NCBI RefSeq assembly: GCF_003589595.1
Contig: NW_020654080.1
Coordinates: 4,022,674 to 4,086,673, forward strand
Reading direction: 5' to 3'
DNA: 64,000 nucleotides
DNA from: Hyposmocoma kahamanoa
Taxonomy: Eukaryota; Arthropoda; Insecta; Lepidoptera; Cosmopterigidae
Translations under genes and position numbers: made by a program
Notes under the pieces: generated by a model
Database searches by the model: none
What the model saw: the letters and a program-made list of their open reading frames with translations, nothing else
Told to the model about the DNA's origin: nothing
Shown: positions 10,513 through 21,776 of the stretch, piece after piece
How positions within the stretch are numbered: position 1 is the first letter of the stretch
Layout: each line of letters opens with the position of its first letter

Positions 10513-10963
10513 AGACTATTTTTCCGGATTTAAATCGCGTATATTTGTTTTTTCAAACAAACCGACGTTTCGATATTTTCTCTAATGAAAAATCTCAAAC
10601 AAACATAAGACTGCAGTACTAATTAATATGTTTTAATTTATTCTAATTTCTATTATTAATTAATAATAAATTGAACTTAATAAATATTCATTCAATAAAA
10701 TAATTTGTAAAACTTAATGTAGCGTAAATTGGAATGTTTTCTTTGTAAAATTAAAAATAAGGTATTTCATTAATAACTATTGTAACTATAGTAAAAAAAA
10801 TGGGATGGTTTGCATCAATATTAGACATAACTGGTTAAAGACTGTACCACCTCAGTCAACCGTGACCATGGGACCTGTAAAGGGCCCGAAACGTCGGTTT
10901 GTTTGAAAAAACAAATATACGCGATTTAAATCCGGAAAAGTAGTTTCATTTCCTATGTGTTAC
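10513..10963 (+). mobile_element. Penelope-like element 3' end with inverted terminal fragment
   Basis: 10573-10963 is a plus-strand PLE 3' end: it starts within the last codons before the stop (ATTTTCTCTAATGAAAAATC...AAACATAAGACTGCAG) and carries the full UTR and tail. It is preceded directly by 10513-10572, an inverted copy of the last ~60 bp of that tail (GACTATTTTTCCGGATTTAA ... ACCGACGTTTCG). Short inverted or tandem pieces at the 5' junction are typical of Penelope-like insertions. A piece of the distal terminus (CGCGAAAACCTAAG) lies at 10979-10992. Confidence 0.85.
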
Positions 10964-11040
10964 ACATATCATATATTCGCGAAAACCTAAGATCTCGGAA
11001 TCAATAAATATTCAAACAATAAAAAACCAACCACCTGAAC

Positions 11041-12196
11041 AAGCAGGCTTCCGGAGTGGATACTCAAGCATGGACCACATTCACGCAGTCAAACAACTGA
11101 TGGAGAGATGCCGTGAATACGACCGACTCATGTGTCTCGCTTTCGTCGATTATGAGAAGGCTTTCGACAGTGTCGAACACTGGGCCCTGTTTCACTCTCT
11201 CCATCGCTGGGGCATTGACAAGCGATACGTGGATATCGCGACTATGTAAGTGCGTATGCATGAACCCCAGGCCTCATCTCGATCAAACGTGGTGTCAGAC
11301 AAGGAGACACCATCTCTCCCAAACTCTTCACAAGTGTCCTGGAAGACGTAATGAAGACACTCAATTGGGATGAGAGAGGTGTTAACGTCAATGGTCGCCG
11401 CATGTCGCATTTACGTTTCGCAGACGACCTGATCCTCATGGCTGGGAACTCCGCTGATATCCAGACATTGCTCCAAGACCTGCATGAGGCTTCACTAGCT
11501 ATCTGCCTTGAGATGAATAAGTCCAAAACCAAGATCATGTCCAACCGTCCGGGTCCAAAACCCACCATCTTCGTTGCGAACACCCAGCTAGATGTAGCAG
11601 ACGAGAACATTTAACTTGGACACTGTTTACCTTTTGGCCGATTTTCCCAAGACAAGGAGATCGCAAGAAGGATTCAATTGGGATGGGCCGCCTTTGGAAA
11701 ACTGGAGGACGTCTTTACATCTAAAATCCCTCAAAGCCTGAAAACTAAAGTTTATAACCAATGCGTCCTGCCCATACTTACTTACGGCGCCGAGACATGG
11801 CCGCTCACAAAGGAATACGTACACAAAATCAGAGTAGCACAACGGGCAATGGAGCGCACCGGTCTCGGCATTTCTCTGATCGACCGCGTACCCAACGTTG
11901 AGATAGGACAGTGAACAAGGGCCGTAGACGTTGGTATGCGGATCGCGAGCCTGAAATGGAGGTGGGCAGGACATGTTGCTAGGCGGGACGACGATCGATG
12001 GACCAAGGCAGTTACTGAGTGGTACCCGGCAGGAGCGGGACGTCCTCGAGGCAGACCACCTGCTAGATGGTCGGACGATATCGTCGGGGTGGCCGGAACA
12101 CTGTGGATGAGAATCGCACTGGACCGATTGAGCTGGCGCGCAAAAGAGGAGGCCTATACCCTGCAATGGGTTAACAGGCTCAGATGATGATGATGA
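11041..12196 (+). pseudogene. RTE-type LINE: broken reverse transcriptase and 3' end
   Basis: The C-terminal half of an 'endonuclease-reverse transcriptase' of the RTE type. In order: EQAGFR, then LAFVDYEKAFDSVEHWALF (RT palm motif A, 11135-11192), VRQGDTISPKLF (about 11293), FADDLILMAG (catalytic motif C, FADD form of YADD, about 11417), then the post-RT region RRIQLGWAAFGKL, NQCVLPILTYGAETWPLT, LKWRWAGHVARRDDDRW and GRPPARWSDDI, and a stop. It is inactive: a frame change with lost sequence near 11230-11280, an in-frame stop at 11612-11614 (a tyrosine position in relatives) and another at 11912-11914. The endonuclease domain and 5' end are missing. It ends in GATGATGATGATGA, a simple-repeat 3' tail typical of RTE elements. 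GC content is clearly higher than the surroundings, as expected for a formerly coding element. Confidence 0.92.
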
Positions 12197-12207
12197 CAAT
12201 ATATTTT

Positions 12208-12411
12208 TCAAGTATTGTAAACGCGGAATCTTTGTAATACTGGTAAACTTTGAATATTATCCGGAATTTTATTATAGAAATGTATACGTACATAGCCCAT
12301 TGAATTTGTGATTTTGCGAAGACGACTGTCAAGAACATCTAATTTATTTTTATTCCTCATCAAAATCATGTGTTTAAACGAAATGAAAGAAATTAGTACT
12401 CTTCTTAACAT
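12208..12411 (-). pseudogene. LINE reverse transcriptase C-terminal fragment
   Basis: The minus strand encodes RNKNKLDVLDSRLRK then RIHFYNKIPDNIQSLP, the 'r.k..l..p..R......s......yN.lP..i..l' region found downstream of the RT domain in CR1/jockey-type elements. It lies immediately beyond the RTE 3' tail and is on the other strand, so the RTE copy may have landed in or next to it. No upstream RT domain is present. Confidence 0.55.
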
Positions 12412-12419
12412 AAATTAAA

Positions 12420-12961
12420 TTAATTTGTGACTTTATGAACAGCCAGTTTGTTTTCTATTTCTCGTATCAAAGTTATGTCTATCACGAAACGAATAATAGT
12501 GTTCTTGGCATTAATTACCATTTTCACAGTTTCTTCACGACGTTAGTTATTTCTTATCTCTTCTAGAGATAAGTTCACATCTGTAAATGTCCTTTGTAAC
12601 ATGTGTGTTTAATCTGTTTTCTTTGTGCAATAAATAATTTATAATTATAAATTTCATGAACGTGTACAATGCTAATATAAGAATGTTAATTTCTTGAAAG
12701 CTTTGTCTCAAACACAATTGGGGCCCAAATTGTCAAGTTTTGGTAACAGTGACAATATACTAGTTACCTTGTTCATACAGGTTGCCATCACACGTGAGTC
12801 ATTTCAATACGAACCAGTGTCAATTTGTTCAGCTGGTCCACCATAAGCGAAAACAATAGGATCTAAATGCCAAACTGTGCCAGTAGGTCATACTATAACA
12901 CAATTAAACTGGTAGAATGACGTCAATTACAATTATAAGTCGATACGCAGTTAGCGTTACA
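12420..12961. other. Spacer with a LINE-type 3' tail remnant
   Basis: 12560-12650 (TCTCTTCTAGAGATAAGTTC ... GTGCAATAAATAA) is a diverged relative of the 3' UTR at 4880-4980. The rest is unassigned. Confidence 0.4.
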
Positions 12962-13260
12962 GGTCCATGCTGATCTGGAATCAAAAGAAAAACATAGAAG
13001 TATCGGCTGCTTATCATCCCGCGCAAGTTGTGAAAGTGGACTGAGGGATTGGGTTTAATAGTCTCCTAGATGGAGGCGACAGGCTGGCAACCTGTCACTA
13101 TGGTGCACTAAGTTACACAAGATTGTATACAATCTTAATATATATAATGTTTGGGACATTGACCAAATGTGGCTTTAGTGGCACTGTGTCACTTAAAACT
13201 CTGCCTATCCCTGTATGGGAACGCAACGGCGTGAGTATATGTATGTATATATGTACGCAG
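12962..13260 (+). mobile_element. Possible RTE/BovB-type LINE 3' UTR remnant
   Basis: CCTAGATGGAGGCGACAGGC, GGCAACCTGTCACTATGG, then TGCCTATCCCTGTATGGGAA and GTGAGTATATGTATGTATAT resemble lepidopteran LINE 3' UTRs that end in ATGTATG repeats. No coding part is attached. Confidence 0.4.
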
Positions 13261-13380
13261 TTAGCGGAGAAGAAAGATGGAGTTTTCGCAGTATCTACTT
13301 TGCTATCGAAATGTCGCATTCTCAATAATAAAGCGACGCAATTTCAAAAATTATACTTTGAGGAACTGAGTTTTTACGCA

Positions 13381-13456
13381 GCAGTAGAGCTCTTTGTGAA
13401 AGAGTTTGTCCAGGGAAGTACTGCCACATTACCTATTACTGCCGCCAAGCAGTAGT
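13381..13456 (+). mobile_element. S1 repeat, 5' fragment
   Basis: Only the first ~76 bp (GCAGTAGAGCTCTTTGTGAA to GCCGCCAAGCAGTAGT). Loss of the 3' part is unlike the 5' truncation expected from reverse transcription, so a later deletion is likely. Confidence 0.75.
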
Positions 13457-13663
13457 ACTTTTTAAATTTACTTTTTATGGGCGTTTTATCATTGAGCTAT
13501 ACAGGAATTTGTTTTACAAGTGATGGAATTGTATTTCGATTTGTTTTGTCGGTTTAATTAGGGACTTGGGTTTCAAAAGTTCGTTATTTCTGTAGTTATT
13601 ACTGCAACCAAAGGCTATACAAATCCTTTGATGTTTATCCAAATCCTTTGATCTACAAATCTC

Positions 13664-13840
13664 AGGGTCGTATTCCAGAACTCTACTCTATACTCAAGTC
13701 AGGACTTGAGTATTGCAGTGAGCACTGAAAATCATACTCAAGTCCTTGCCATTAGAGTCGTATTTCCAGTGCTTGAAATCATACTCAAGTCTGCTCAAAT
13801 CCTGACTTCAGCATTGAGTAGAGTTCTGGAATACGACCCT
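13664..13840. mobile_element. Harbinger-like MITE, complete copy
   Basis: Ends are perfect inverted repeats of 25 bp beginning AGGGTCGTATTCCAGAACTC. Flanking trinucleotides are TCA/TTA (if the TIR starts at GGG), close to the TWA target duplication of PIF/Harbinger elements. About 177 bp, noncoding. Its interior contains another TIR-like copy (GAGTCGTATTTCCAGTGCTT at 13757), so the unit looks partly dimeric. Other copies: 23056-23202 and 57487-57661. Confidence 0.75.
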
Positions 13841-14007
13841 TAGTATTTGTAGCTTTTGTCAACGTCGGGTTACTTTGTATGCACTAACCGATATTAATGG
13901 TTAACCATAAAGATTTATTTTGTGTTTCAATTTTATATTTTGAATATAAATGAGACTTTTCATTATAAATGTATTTCATATCATATAAAATTTGTTGTAC
14001 ATAAATA

Positions 14008-14150
14008 TATCATCATCATCCCCATCAACATCATCATCATGATCACCATTATCATTAGCATCATTACCATTCACATCACCATCACAATCATCGTCATCAT
14101 CACCACCATCATCATCGTCACTTCCGTCATCACCACCACTATCACCATCT
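14008..14150. repeat. Degenerate CAT/CAC trinucleotide microsatellite
   Basis: About 140 bp made of ATC, ACC and ATT triplets. An open frame through it encodes a low-complexity Ile/Thr run and is not a gene. Such tracts can grow from the ATGATG tail of RTE elements, but no RTE body is attached here. Confidence 0.85.
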
Positions 14151-15296
14151 AATTGTTATATTTCAAGTAAATATTTGGCTTAAAGTAACTATTTGACTTA
14201 AAAGTAGACAGGAATGAGAGCGACAATAATGACATTTGGATACATTTTTAATTGTCAAATGTGTAAAATATGCTGGACCGTTATAAAAGTGCATGGATTT
14301 TAAAGTTCCCTTTGTCTGATCGATGTACAATAAAGTTTATAAAACTATTACTTAATACTCATTTAGATAGATTGCTTTACATGAATGAGAACGATTTAGT
14401 CACTAGCGCTGAAATTGGTATTTAAGTCGATTTTTTGTTAAAACGGAGATGCACAGGTTACTTCACTGTGTACACTCCAATCCAATAGGAACCCCTTCTC
14501 ACGTGTGCGAAGAGTGAAGGTGATGCGGTATGAAATTTTGTTATTAGGAGGCTTTTAGTTGAAGTGACACTAATGATGAGAAAAATTGAAACACATTTTG
14601 TATTCCCAAGAAAACATGTTTGTTTATAATAAATTGGAAAGTTACTGTATGTATTCGACGTGAAAGTTATTAGAGTTTATCCTCGATGGGAAATATTGCG
14701 ATTTCCACTAGTGTTTAATTTTTTTCTTCTTTTCTTAAAATTAGGGCGACGTGGAACCGGCTCCCATGAATGGGAAATTGACCACTTTTTTAATTTTTAT
14801 TTATTACTGTGACGTAGTAAAGTAGTCTTTTTATGCGTAACACAGACTAAGTAAGCAAGCAATCATATTAAATAAATAATGCTTAGCATTCATGTAATAA
14901 CATAAAAGTTATTGAAAGGGACATATTTTTAAAGGTTCTCTGAAAACGACCCATAAATGAAAAAAATTACTCTATTACTATTAAATATTTTCAATTATTT
15001 ATAATTAAGATAATCGACGAGACTTGAAAAACACTGCATTAATTCTTATTTCAGGAGCCATGCTCCTCAGTGGCATTTGCATGAAAGCATGTTTGATCCC
15101 AATGGCCGCAGCTTCACGTACTCATTGAAATTCTTATCAAAGACTCAAATAAATGAGATCCCAAATTAATAGACCTATTCATTAAACGTTAATACATGCA
15201 AATATTCCTTAACTTCTCGGCGATTCATTCTTCCACGTAAAAACTTCGAAATAAAACTTCCAAGGTAACTCAATAAATAAGATGAAATAAACTTTT
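14151..15296. other. AT-rich stretch, nothing recognised
   Basis: About 1.1 kb without repeat ends, pol III boxes or coding motif. Confidence 0.45.
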
Positions 15297-15400
15297 GGTA
15301 CGAGTGAGGTACCCTCTTTCCGACAAAAAAAGAATAAACAAAATCGTAAGTAATTGTCGAATTGAGAACCTCGTCTTTTTCGGAGTTGGTTAAAAAGAAG
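15297..15400 (-). mobile_element. Family Y fragment
   Basis: GAGGTACCCTCTTTCCGACA, AAGAATAAACAAAATCGTAA and TGAGAACCTCGTCTTTTTCGGAG then TTGGTTAAAAA match the reverse of the family's 5' half, with the GCGTAACATACA segment deleted. Confidence 0.55.
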
Positions 15401-15568
15401 GCGAAAATCACTAAGAAAATTGTTCTCCGTCTAGAATGTGCTGACTGCAAAGTGCGCTCGCAAGTAGCACTCATGCACTGCAAATACTTTGAGTTGAGTA
15501 GAGGCAAGAAGAGGAAGGGACAGGTGGTCCAGTTCTATTTAAGTACTAATAACCGCGCAGGAATGTAT

Positions 15569-15813
15569 TTATCCAGGGAAGTACTGCCTTACCTACTTCT
15601 GCCGCCAAGCAGTAATGTGAGCATTACTGAATTCCGGTGAAGGGTAAAGGTGCTGGTCAAATTACAGGCACATCTTCAACTTTTGTCTCAAGGTGATGGG
15701 CGCATAGGCAGTGCACCTCACATTTTTGCGATTTAAAGCTCTTGAGTGGCACTGCAATGTTTCTGGACAGGCGTCTCGTTACCATCAGGCGCACGACTTG
15801 TATTATAAAAAAA
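15569..15813 (+). mobile_element. S1 short interspersed repeat, 5'-truncated
   Basis: Starts at ATCCAGGGAAGTACTGCC and ends CACGACTTGTATTATAAAAAAA, having lost the CCGTCACTTGA segment just before the tail. Confidence 0.8.
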
Positions 15814-16087
15814 GTAACAGTGTGTCAGATAGTACCACAAATACTTAAAGGTTTTTTTTTTTGATGAATGTATAACATCCTGTTGTTACTGAAACAACAA
15901 CAGTGGTTGTGTAATAAATGAACAATTGAATTTTGCATCATCACCTTTATTACGGATTATTACATCCTGTAAAAAGTTGAACAAAAGTTGTTGTTTATGA
16001 TGTTAGTAATGTAGTCCTGGGTTGCTTGTATTTTACAAATAATCTTGTTTAGTCAAATTAATTGTGACGGATGTAAAGTTACATATA
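15814..16087. other. Spacer, nothing recognised
   Basis: No landmark seen. Confidence 0.35.
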
Positions 16088-16222
16088 TTATGTTTTTTCA
16101 AACAAACCAGCGTTTCTACGCGTCAACCGTGATCATGAGACCTGTAAAGAGCTCTAAATATTGGTTATGCGCGATAGATCCGAGTATTAGTTACAGTTTC
16201 AATGTGCAACAATCGCGAAAAT
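16088..16222. mobile_element. Diverged Penelope-like terminus with inverted halves
   Basis: TTTTTTCAAACAAACCAGCG (minus orientation) is followed by CGTCAACCGTGATCATGAGA and CCTGTAAAGAG (plus orientation), then GTGCAACAATCGCGAAAA. The head-to-head arrangement repeats that at 10513 and 50722, but this copy is old. Confidence 0.55.
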
Positions 16223-16225
16223 GTA

Positions 16226-16693
16226 ATGTATATTTATCGTAATAGTGTAGCTACCCAAACCACTCAACAAAGAACCTGCACTCGAATCACAAACTTTTGT
16301 AGAGAAATATTCTTCATCTGTTCCATAAAGCAGTTAAGGAGAACTTCGTTTTGAAATTGATGGTACAGTAGCAGAGATTAACAAACAGTGGCAGAAAGTA
16401 ATATACGGGATTAAGAAATGGGGTAATGTGTAGAGATTAGACAAGCGATGGGTGTGGACGAATCGAGGTTACGTGATTAATAACATCCGAATTGTAATGG
16501 TGATAACAGCCATTGTTGCCATGCGAATTTTGGAGCATTTACCTTTAACTAAGCCATTTTGGGTAGGTATGCCTTTTTAAGTGATACTTTCTATATTAGT
16601 GATGATGTACTGTTTATTATATAACCTTCGTCGTAGATATTAATATATGATTCATGTGTATAATATATTTCCGTTTCTGTTTACAATGCGAAG
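16226..16693. other. Spacer, nothing recognised
   Basis: No repeat or coding motif recognised. Confidence 0.35.
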
Positions 16694-16910
16694 AGATTCA
16701 TCATTACCATCATCATCATTGTCACCCCAGAGAGGTTTTAGGTCATAGACTTCCTATGCTGGCTCATGAGGACTTCATACGTTTTCCAAGGGTTGTGAAA
16801 CTTCCTTGACGTGTAGGTGACGAACACGGTGGTTTTTCCGTTACCGTTAGTACTTTGTATTGCTACTTAATATTCAGACATGTACAAACCCTGAATTGAA
16901 GCAACCATTT
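16694..16910 (-). mobile_element. Diverged RTE-derived repeat
   Basis: Left edge CATCATTACCATCATCATCA reads as an RTE-type ATGATG tail on the minus strand; the body has TTTTCCAAGGGTTGTGAAAC, 'GTGACGAACACGGTGGTTTTTCC' split by substitutions, and TTACCGTTAGTACTTTG, related in order to 1913-2105. Confidence 0.45.
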
Positions 16911-17565
16911 TTCCACTTATATGTCACCATTTCAAAAAGCTTCCATTACATAAAAATTTCGTTTTGAGCTTAATATGTAAACAATAACAAAATCAATAAA
17001 ATTGATTACTTAATATTTGTTCGCTTTTGTTTTTGTGTTCGATACAAAAACAATAAGAAGATCCTTTGTTTATCGTTTATCTATTTATCAAGACGTGTCT
17101 TCTCAATATTATATTCCCAATTAAGATTTAAACGAAAATGTAAACCCACTCGTCATTCTATTATTGTGACCTCGTTCACAATAATCCTCACCGTTAAGTT
17201 ATATCAGCAAAAACTCTATTCTGCAGATCATAACTTTGGAGCGCTTCGCTGTAAAAGGATTGTCGAAATTCTTGTATTTCGTCGGTTATTGATCCAGGAG
17301 AAAACGCTGGCTCATGTTTCGTACATCAATCTCGTGTCCCCCATTTTGGATTTATTGCCGAATTCGTCGCAGTTTTATGTTGGCTCTTAGATTGGTTTAA
17401 AATTGTATGCGCTGCCATTGAAAAGTCTATAATTACATCTGTGAAGCCATGACGTTTTGTAGACACTAAACCACATTATACAAATTTGACCTTGTATGAT
17501 TTAGCAGCAATAAATGACAACTTTAAAGTGCCAAACAACCACACCAATTTTCTGATCTCAACCTA
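16911..17565. other. Spacer, nothing recognised
   Basis: A 74-codon plus frame (17166-17390) shows no domain or element similarity that I recognise. Confidence 0.35.
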
Positions 17566-18070
17566 GTGTATTCCCTGTACTGTGTATATCAGAGCAACGG
17601 ATTTCAGTCTGGAACACTAGATATACTACAGATATTTTTTATTAACAATAATTCTCTTGTGGAGTTGAAACTTCCAAATCTCGACCATCGCAGAAAAGTA
17701 GCCTGCTTGTCGGTTTTCTATCGAATACATTTCGAGGAGTGTGCGCAGGAACTTTTCAACCTCACCGTTCCTCCTTCGGTCGACTAGAAGGGCCGGAGCA
17801 CTCCAATCTTATGTCGTTGATATTCCACTTATTCACACTAAGCGCTTTGCTTCCTCCTTTCTGATGCGTACGGCAAAGGAATGGAATGCTCTACCGGCTC
17901 TAATGGTCTATCTGTATTTCCCGAAAAATACAATTTTGGGCTATTCAAGGCTAGAGTGTATAAGCAGCAATTTTAGGCAAACGCGTTCCATCGTCGGTCA
18001 CATCGTCGATTAACATCAGGTGAGATTGTAGCCAAGCGTGTGTCTATTATATGTTAAAAAAAAAAGATAC
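17566..18070 (+). pseudogene. CR1/jockey-like LINE: reverse transcriptase C-terminus and 3' end
   Basis: Two overlapping frames together carry the conserved C-terminal region: HRRKVACLSVFYRIHF and CAQELFNL in the first (to about 17787), then KRFASSFLMRTAKEWNALP in the second (from about 17741), so a frameshift lies near 17750-17790. The 'vaSLsvfYRih.ge...elf.lipp' and 'RT....SF..rt...WN.LP' blocks are standard for these elements. The 3' UTR ACATCAGGTGAGATTGTAGC then CAAGCGTGTG ends in poly-A at 18055-18066. The RT catalytic core is absent. Same family as 23250-23697, 24985-25420 and 34320-34440. Confidence 0.85.
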
Positions 18071-19102
18071 ACCAGACCTGAACTAATTTCGAGGTGCTCA
18101 TAGTGCGAATCGTTGAGTCACCGTCGTCAATGCATACTTAGTTATTTTCATTTAGCCATTTGCTTCTAGCATACCTATTTTTAAACTCTAACTACTTACA
18201 CTTGAAATCGTCACATTGATTGAACTCTATTGCTCATTCGCAAGGCAGACTCCCTTGAAAAGAATGAGTATAAAAGTCTAGGGATTGGCCCTTTGTATAT
18301 AATTATTTGCACACATTTACTATTACAATACTTGTTTCAAATATCATAGGTCGAGACCTGCAAGAGTTTTTTTCACGCAGAAGCTTTCGTGAGAATCTTT
18401 AGTGTAAAGTTTTTGTTTTATTAATAATTTTAAAAGTCGTAAATGGCAAATTTTGAATATCAACCGGTATATTGATACCACATAAAGGAATTTGTGTTAA
18501 TAATCTGTCCAGAAAATATCTGATAGACACCTCAAAAAACTGTGCAACATAAGTTTTTACCACAGCTAACCTATTGATTCAGAATTTGGTACCAGACTTT
18601 AGTTAAATCTAATTCAATTTAAGTCGTAGGTAACGTTAACTTATTGTTAATGCTATAATAAAATTAATGGTGCTTGTTCCTTTCATCTCTATCGATTTGT
18701 GTTATTACTCTATTACTTTACCGTCATTAGAATGTGGAGTAGCTACTTCAGTTCTTGCATTGTCATCTACAACAACAGTTTCTCATATATCCTTTGGGGG
18801 CTTTTTTTTGGAAAATATGACATTGCAATTTTGAATCTAGTTCTCAATTGAGTTCGCAATTTTTTCTTCACCAGATGTACTCACATATATGTTGAATAGT
18901 TAAAAGGACTTCATTGTTAAATTGTGCGATGTCTATTAGATGTAATCATTGGGGATTTGAAATGTGCGAGAGTGAATGGTCTTACAACACTATTAACTAT
19001 GTAACTTTGATATTTTGTAAAATTGCATAAAGCGCATTTTGAATAAGGTTTTTATAATCGTTGTTTTATTTTAATATTGGCCCAAGTTTTAACATTTTGA
19101 AA
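18071..19102. other. AT-rich spacer, nothing recognised
   Basis: About 1 kb with no element end, pol III box or coding motif. Confidence 0.4.
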
Positions 19103-19370
19103 AAAAAAACCGACCTCAAAAATTTGTGGAATTACATCTATTTGTGAGGAATTATTGAAATCAGAGATTCGTCGCCTAATTTGCCGCCTTTAGAGGTGGA
19201 ACATTTTCTTCAAATTTGAATGAGACGACTACTGAGGTACCCTCTTTCCAACAAAAGAAGAATCATCAAAATCAGTTTACAACTGTCGGAGCAATCGCTT
19301 AACATACACACAAAAAAATAAAGTTGAATTGAGACCCTCTTCTTTTTTTGAAGACATTTAAAAATCTAAA
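19103..19370 (-). mobile_element. Family Y MITE-like repeat, full length
   Basis: AAAACCGACCTCAAAAATTT at the left and CTTCTTTTTTTGAAGACATT at the right, with the internal landmarks GGAATTACATCTATTTG, GAGGTACCCTCTTTCCAACA and AACATACACACAAAAAAA. Confidence 0.75.
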
Positions 19371-21344
19371 ACATGTAACGTTTATGTTGGTTTTTACTCT
19401 CTACAACTTGACCTACTACCGTAGCATGGCGACGCATGATAGTCGCGACACGCGCGATAAAATTAAAATAATCGCGCGCTATTGGCTGTCTCAATCACAT
19501 CTAATTTAGATAGCCAATAGCGCTATATGGTATATGGTACCTCAATAAATAAGATGAAATTAAACTTTTAATCATCATCTTATGTAAGAGCTAGACTCTT
19601 CTCGGTGTAACCTTCTCCACTCCTCACGGTTCATAGCCAATACTTTGACCTATATTACCTTATTTACTATTACCATAGGTAGCCATGCTACATGGGTGTT
19701 TTAATTTAACTTTTACTTTCTATTTCATTTCAATAAACTTCAATTCAAACTAAAGTACTTAATTTTTATACACAATATTTAGTAGAATTACTAAGGTATT
19801 TCTCCTACTTGCTTACGTATTCTGTCCGTTTTGTTTTAACAATGTTTCCTTGTTTCAGATACATCTGGCCACGTCCGTTGCAAATCTTCAACTTTATTAA
19901 AAATAGAATCTACGTCCACCATCTCTTGTTTGCAAGGACTCTTTATGCTACATTGATATGTTTCATTACTTCTCTATTCTCAAGAATAATTGTAATACTA
20001 TGAAATTAGCAATCAAAATTTATCACTGCACTTTAATCGCCTGACTTTTTGAAGTAACATTATTCCTTTTCCAACAATGGTTAATAGTTGCCATTCTGAT
20101 ATAGATCATGGATCTTTAAGAACATTGATAAAAATATGAAGCTCTTTTAAAGAAGAAGCCATTACGGTTGCAATGAACACAGACATTGTAATATACCTTA
20201 CTTAACAGATCCATTGGAATCGACCTGTACGTATTACCAAGAGCTTACCACCTTAATAAATTGCAGAAGAGCTCTTTCACGTTGCTATAAAGTTGTCAAT
20301 TGGATCATGTGTACCTTCTGTTTACATTAATTACTCTATACGGTTACAGAATATCTGAATGGGAAAATTTGAAGTTGGCTGTTGTTGTATAATCATAATT
20401 GTACTTCAAAATTCAGAAAACTGACACCATTGAATGAGAGATACTTTTTGAATGCGATATTTTAGGATGAAATAATCAAATGTAACATAGAGCAGTCTTG
20501 AATGTTTTAATTAAAATAATTTGTAATTAAATGATAATTGTTCGATTTTGTAAGGTCCAGGAGGGAATGGTAAAAATGATACTAGTTTATAAGTTAAAAA
20601 TGACTGATAATTTAATTAATATCTTGTGATAATTACGTTCTTCCGATTTCCTTCCGGATCATGACATTTCGCGAATGTACAAATGAAATATACAATTCAA
20701 TTTATAGAGATACAATTTAATTGTTTTTTATTGTTAAGTATTTGTGTTGTTTTGAAAATTGACTAACCGGTACTAAAACATTCTAACGCATGACTTCATT
20801 ATTTTTTTACATTATCAACTCGCGAGTGTGCATGACTCAGTATTAATCTTGATTAATTGATAATTTAATATTCATTTTAATTTATTATAATAACGTTTAG
20901 ATAAGTTAGACAATATGCTGTTGACATGCTTTTGTTTAATTTATTTACAGTTTACTTCAACAATTGATAATGTAAATCAGATTTTAATTATTGTTTATAC
21001 AAATCAAAGATTATAGGATTGTAATTTGAATTAAAGAAATCAATATCCTGAGATCAATTCGCCTTGCTATATAAAACTTGATTTTAGGTTTAATTATATT
21101 CGAGTGATGATACTTAAATTCGAGTTTTAAACATTTGCATGGCAATACCCGGGATTGCATTCTTGTTTTTATTTAATGAAAAATTTGATTATGCAATCAT
21201 TGAATTCAGTTGTTTTAAATTTTTAATGATTATAATGAATTTTAATAAACATTTCGGCATGAAGTTTTGTTGTTATTTGGTTTCCTCGCAACTGATATAG
21301 CACCTATCTAAAATTAGTATAAATAGATAATAATAATAACGCAA
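19371..21344. other. Long AT-rich stretch with one hairpin
   Basis: At 19476-19491 and 19508-19523, GCGCTATTGGCTGTCT pairs with AGATAGCCAATAGCGC (15 of 16). 19575-19650 (AATCATCATCTTATG, AGAGCTAGACTCTTCTCGG) may be an old RTE-derived tail. From 19660 to 21340 I see nothing. Confidence 0.4.
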
Positions 21345-21514
21345 CACACTCATAGCCATACTCATAGCACTAGGAAAACCCTGTGTCGCGGATGCCATGG
21401 ACACACACATAGACAACCACAAATTACATCCAAACGAATATAATTACATCGAATCGAACCCAGGACATCCGCGTGTCAGTTCGGCATGGTAACCGTTTGG
21501 CCACGGAGCCAGTT
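21345..21514 (-). mobile_element. Family A tRNA-derived SINE, near full length
   Basis: Minus strand: GGCTCCGTGGCCAAACGG head, decayed B box (GGTTCGATTCGATG), body with GTGTCCATGGCATCCGCG and tail GAGTGTGTTGCGTTATTATT. The simple ATT-rich 3' tail is intact, suggesting an untruncated end. Confidence 0.75.
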
Positions 21515-21776
21515 AGATAGAAGTAACATGTAATAGGCTCAAAATCACTACCTGTTTTTTTTTCCATTTTTTCAATTATTTTGGTACAAACGTAATTACA
21601 AAATTAATGAATACAGAAAATTTTTAAACTGTACTATAGACAACAAGTATATGGGTAATTACTCGTAAATAGTAATAACAATGGTTATAAGGGCATTAAG
21701 ATTTAAGAAAAAAAAGTGAATAAATTTTTTAACCAAAAACGAATAGTTAAACCATAGATGCTAAAACAAATTTATA

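Noticed and set aside
11627..12211. 194-codon minus frame, the longest in the window
   Set aside because: Antisense to the conserved C-terminal region of the RTE pseudogene, whose plus-strand reading has clear family motifs.
13922..14152. Open frame of 76 codons on the plus strand
   Set aside because: It is a translation of a CAT/CAC microsatellite giving an Ile/Thr-rich run; not a gene.
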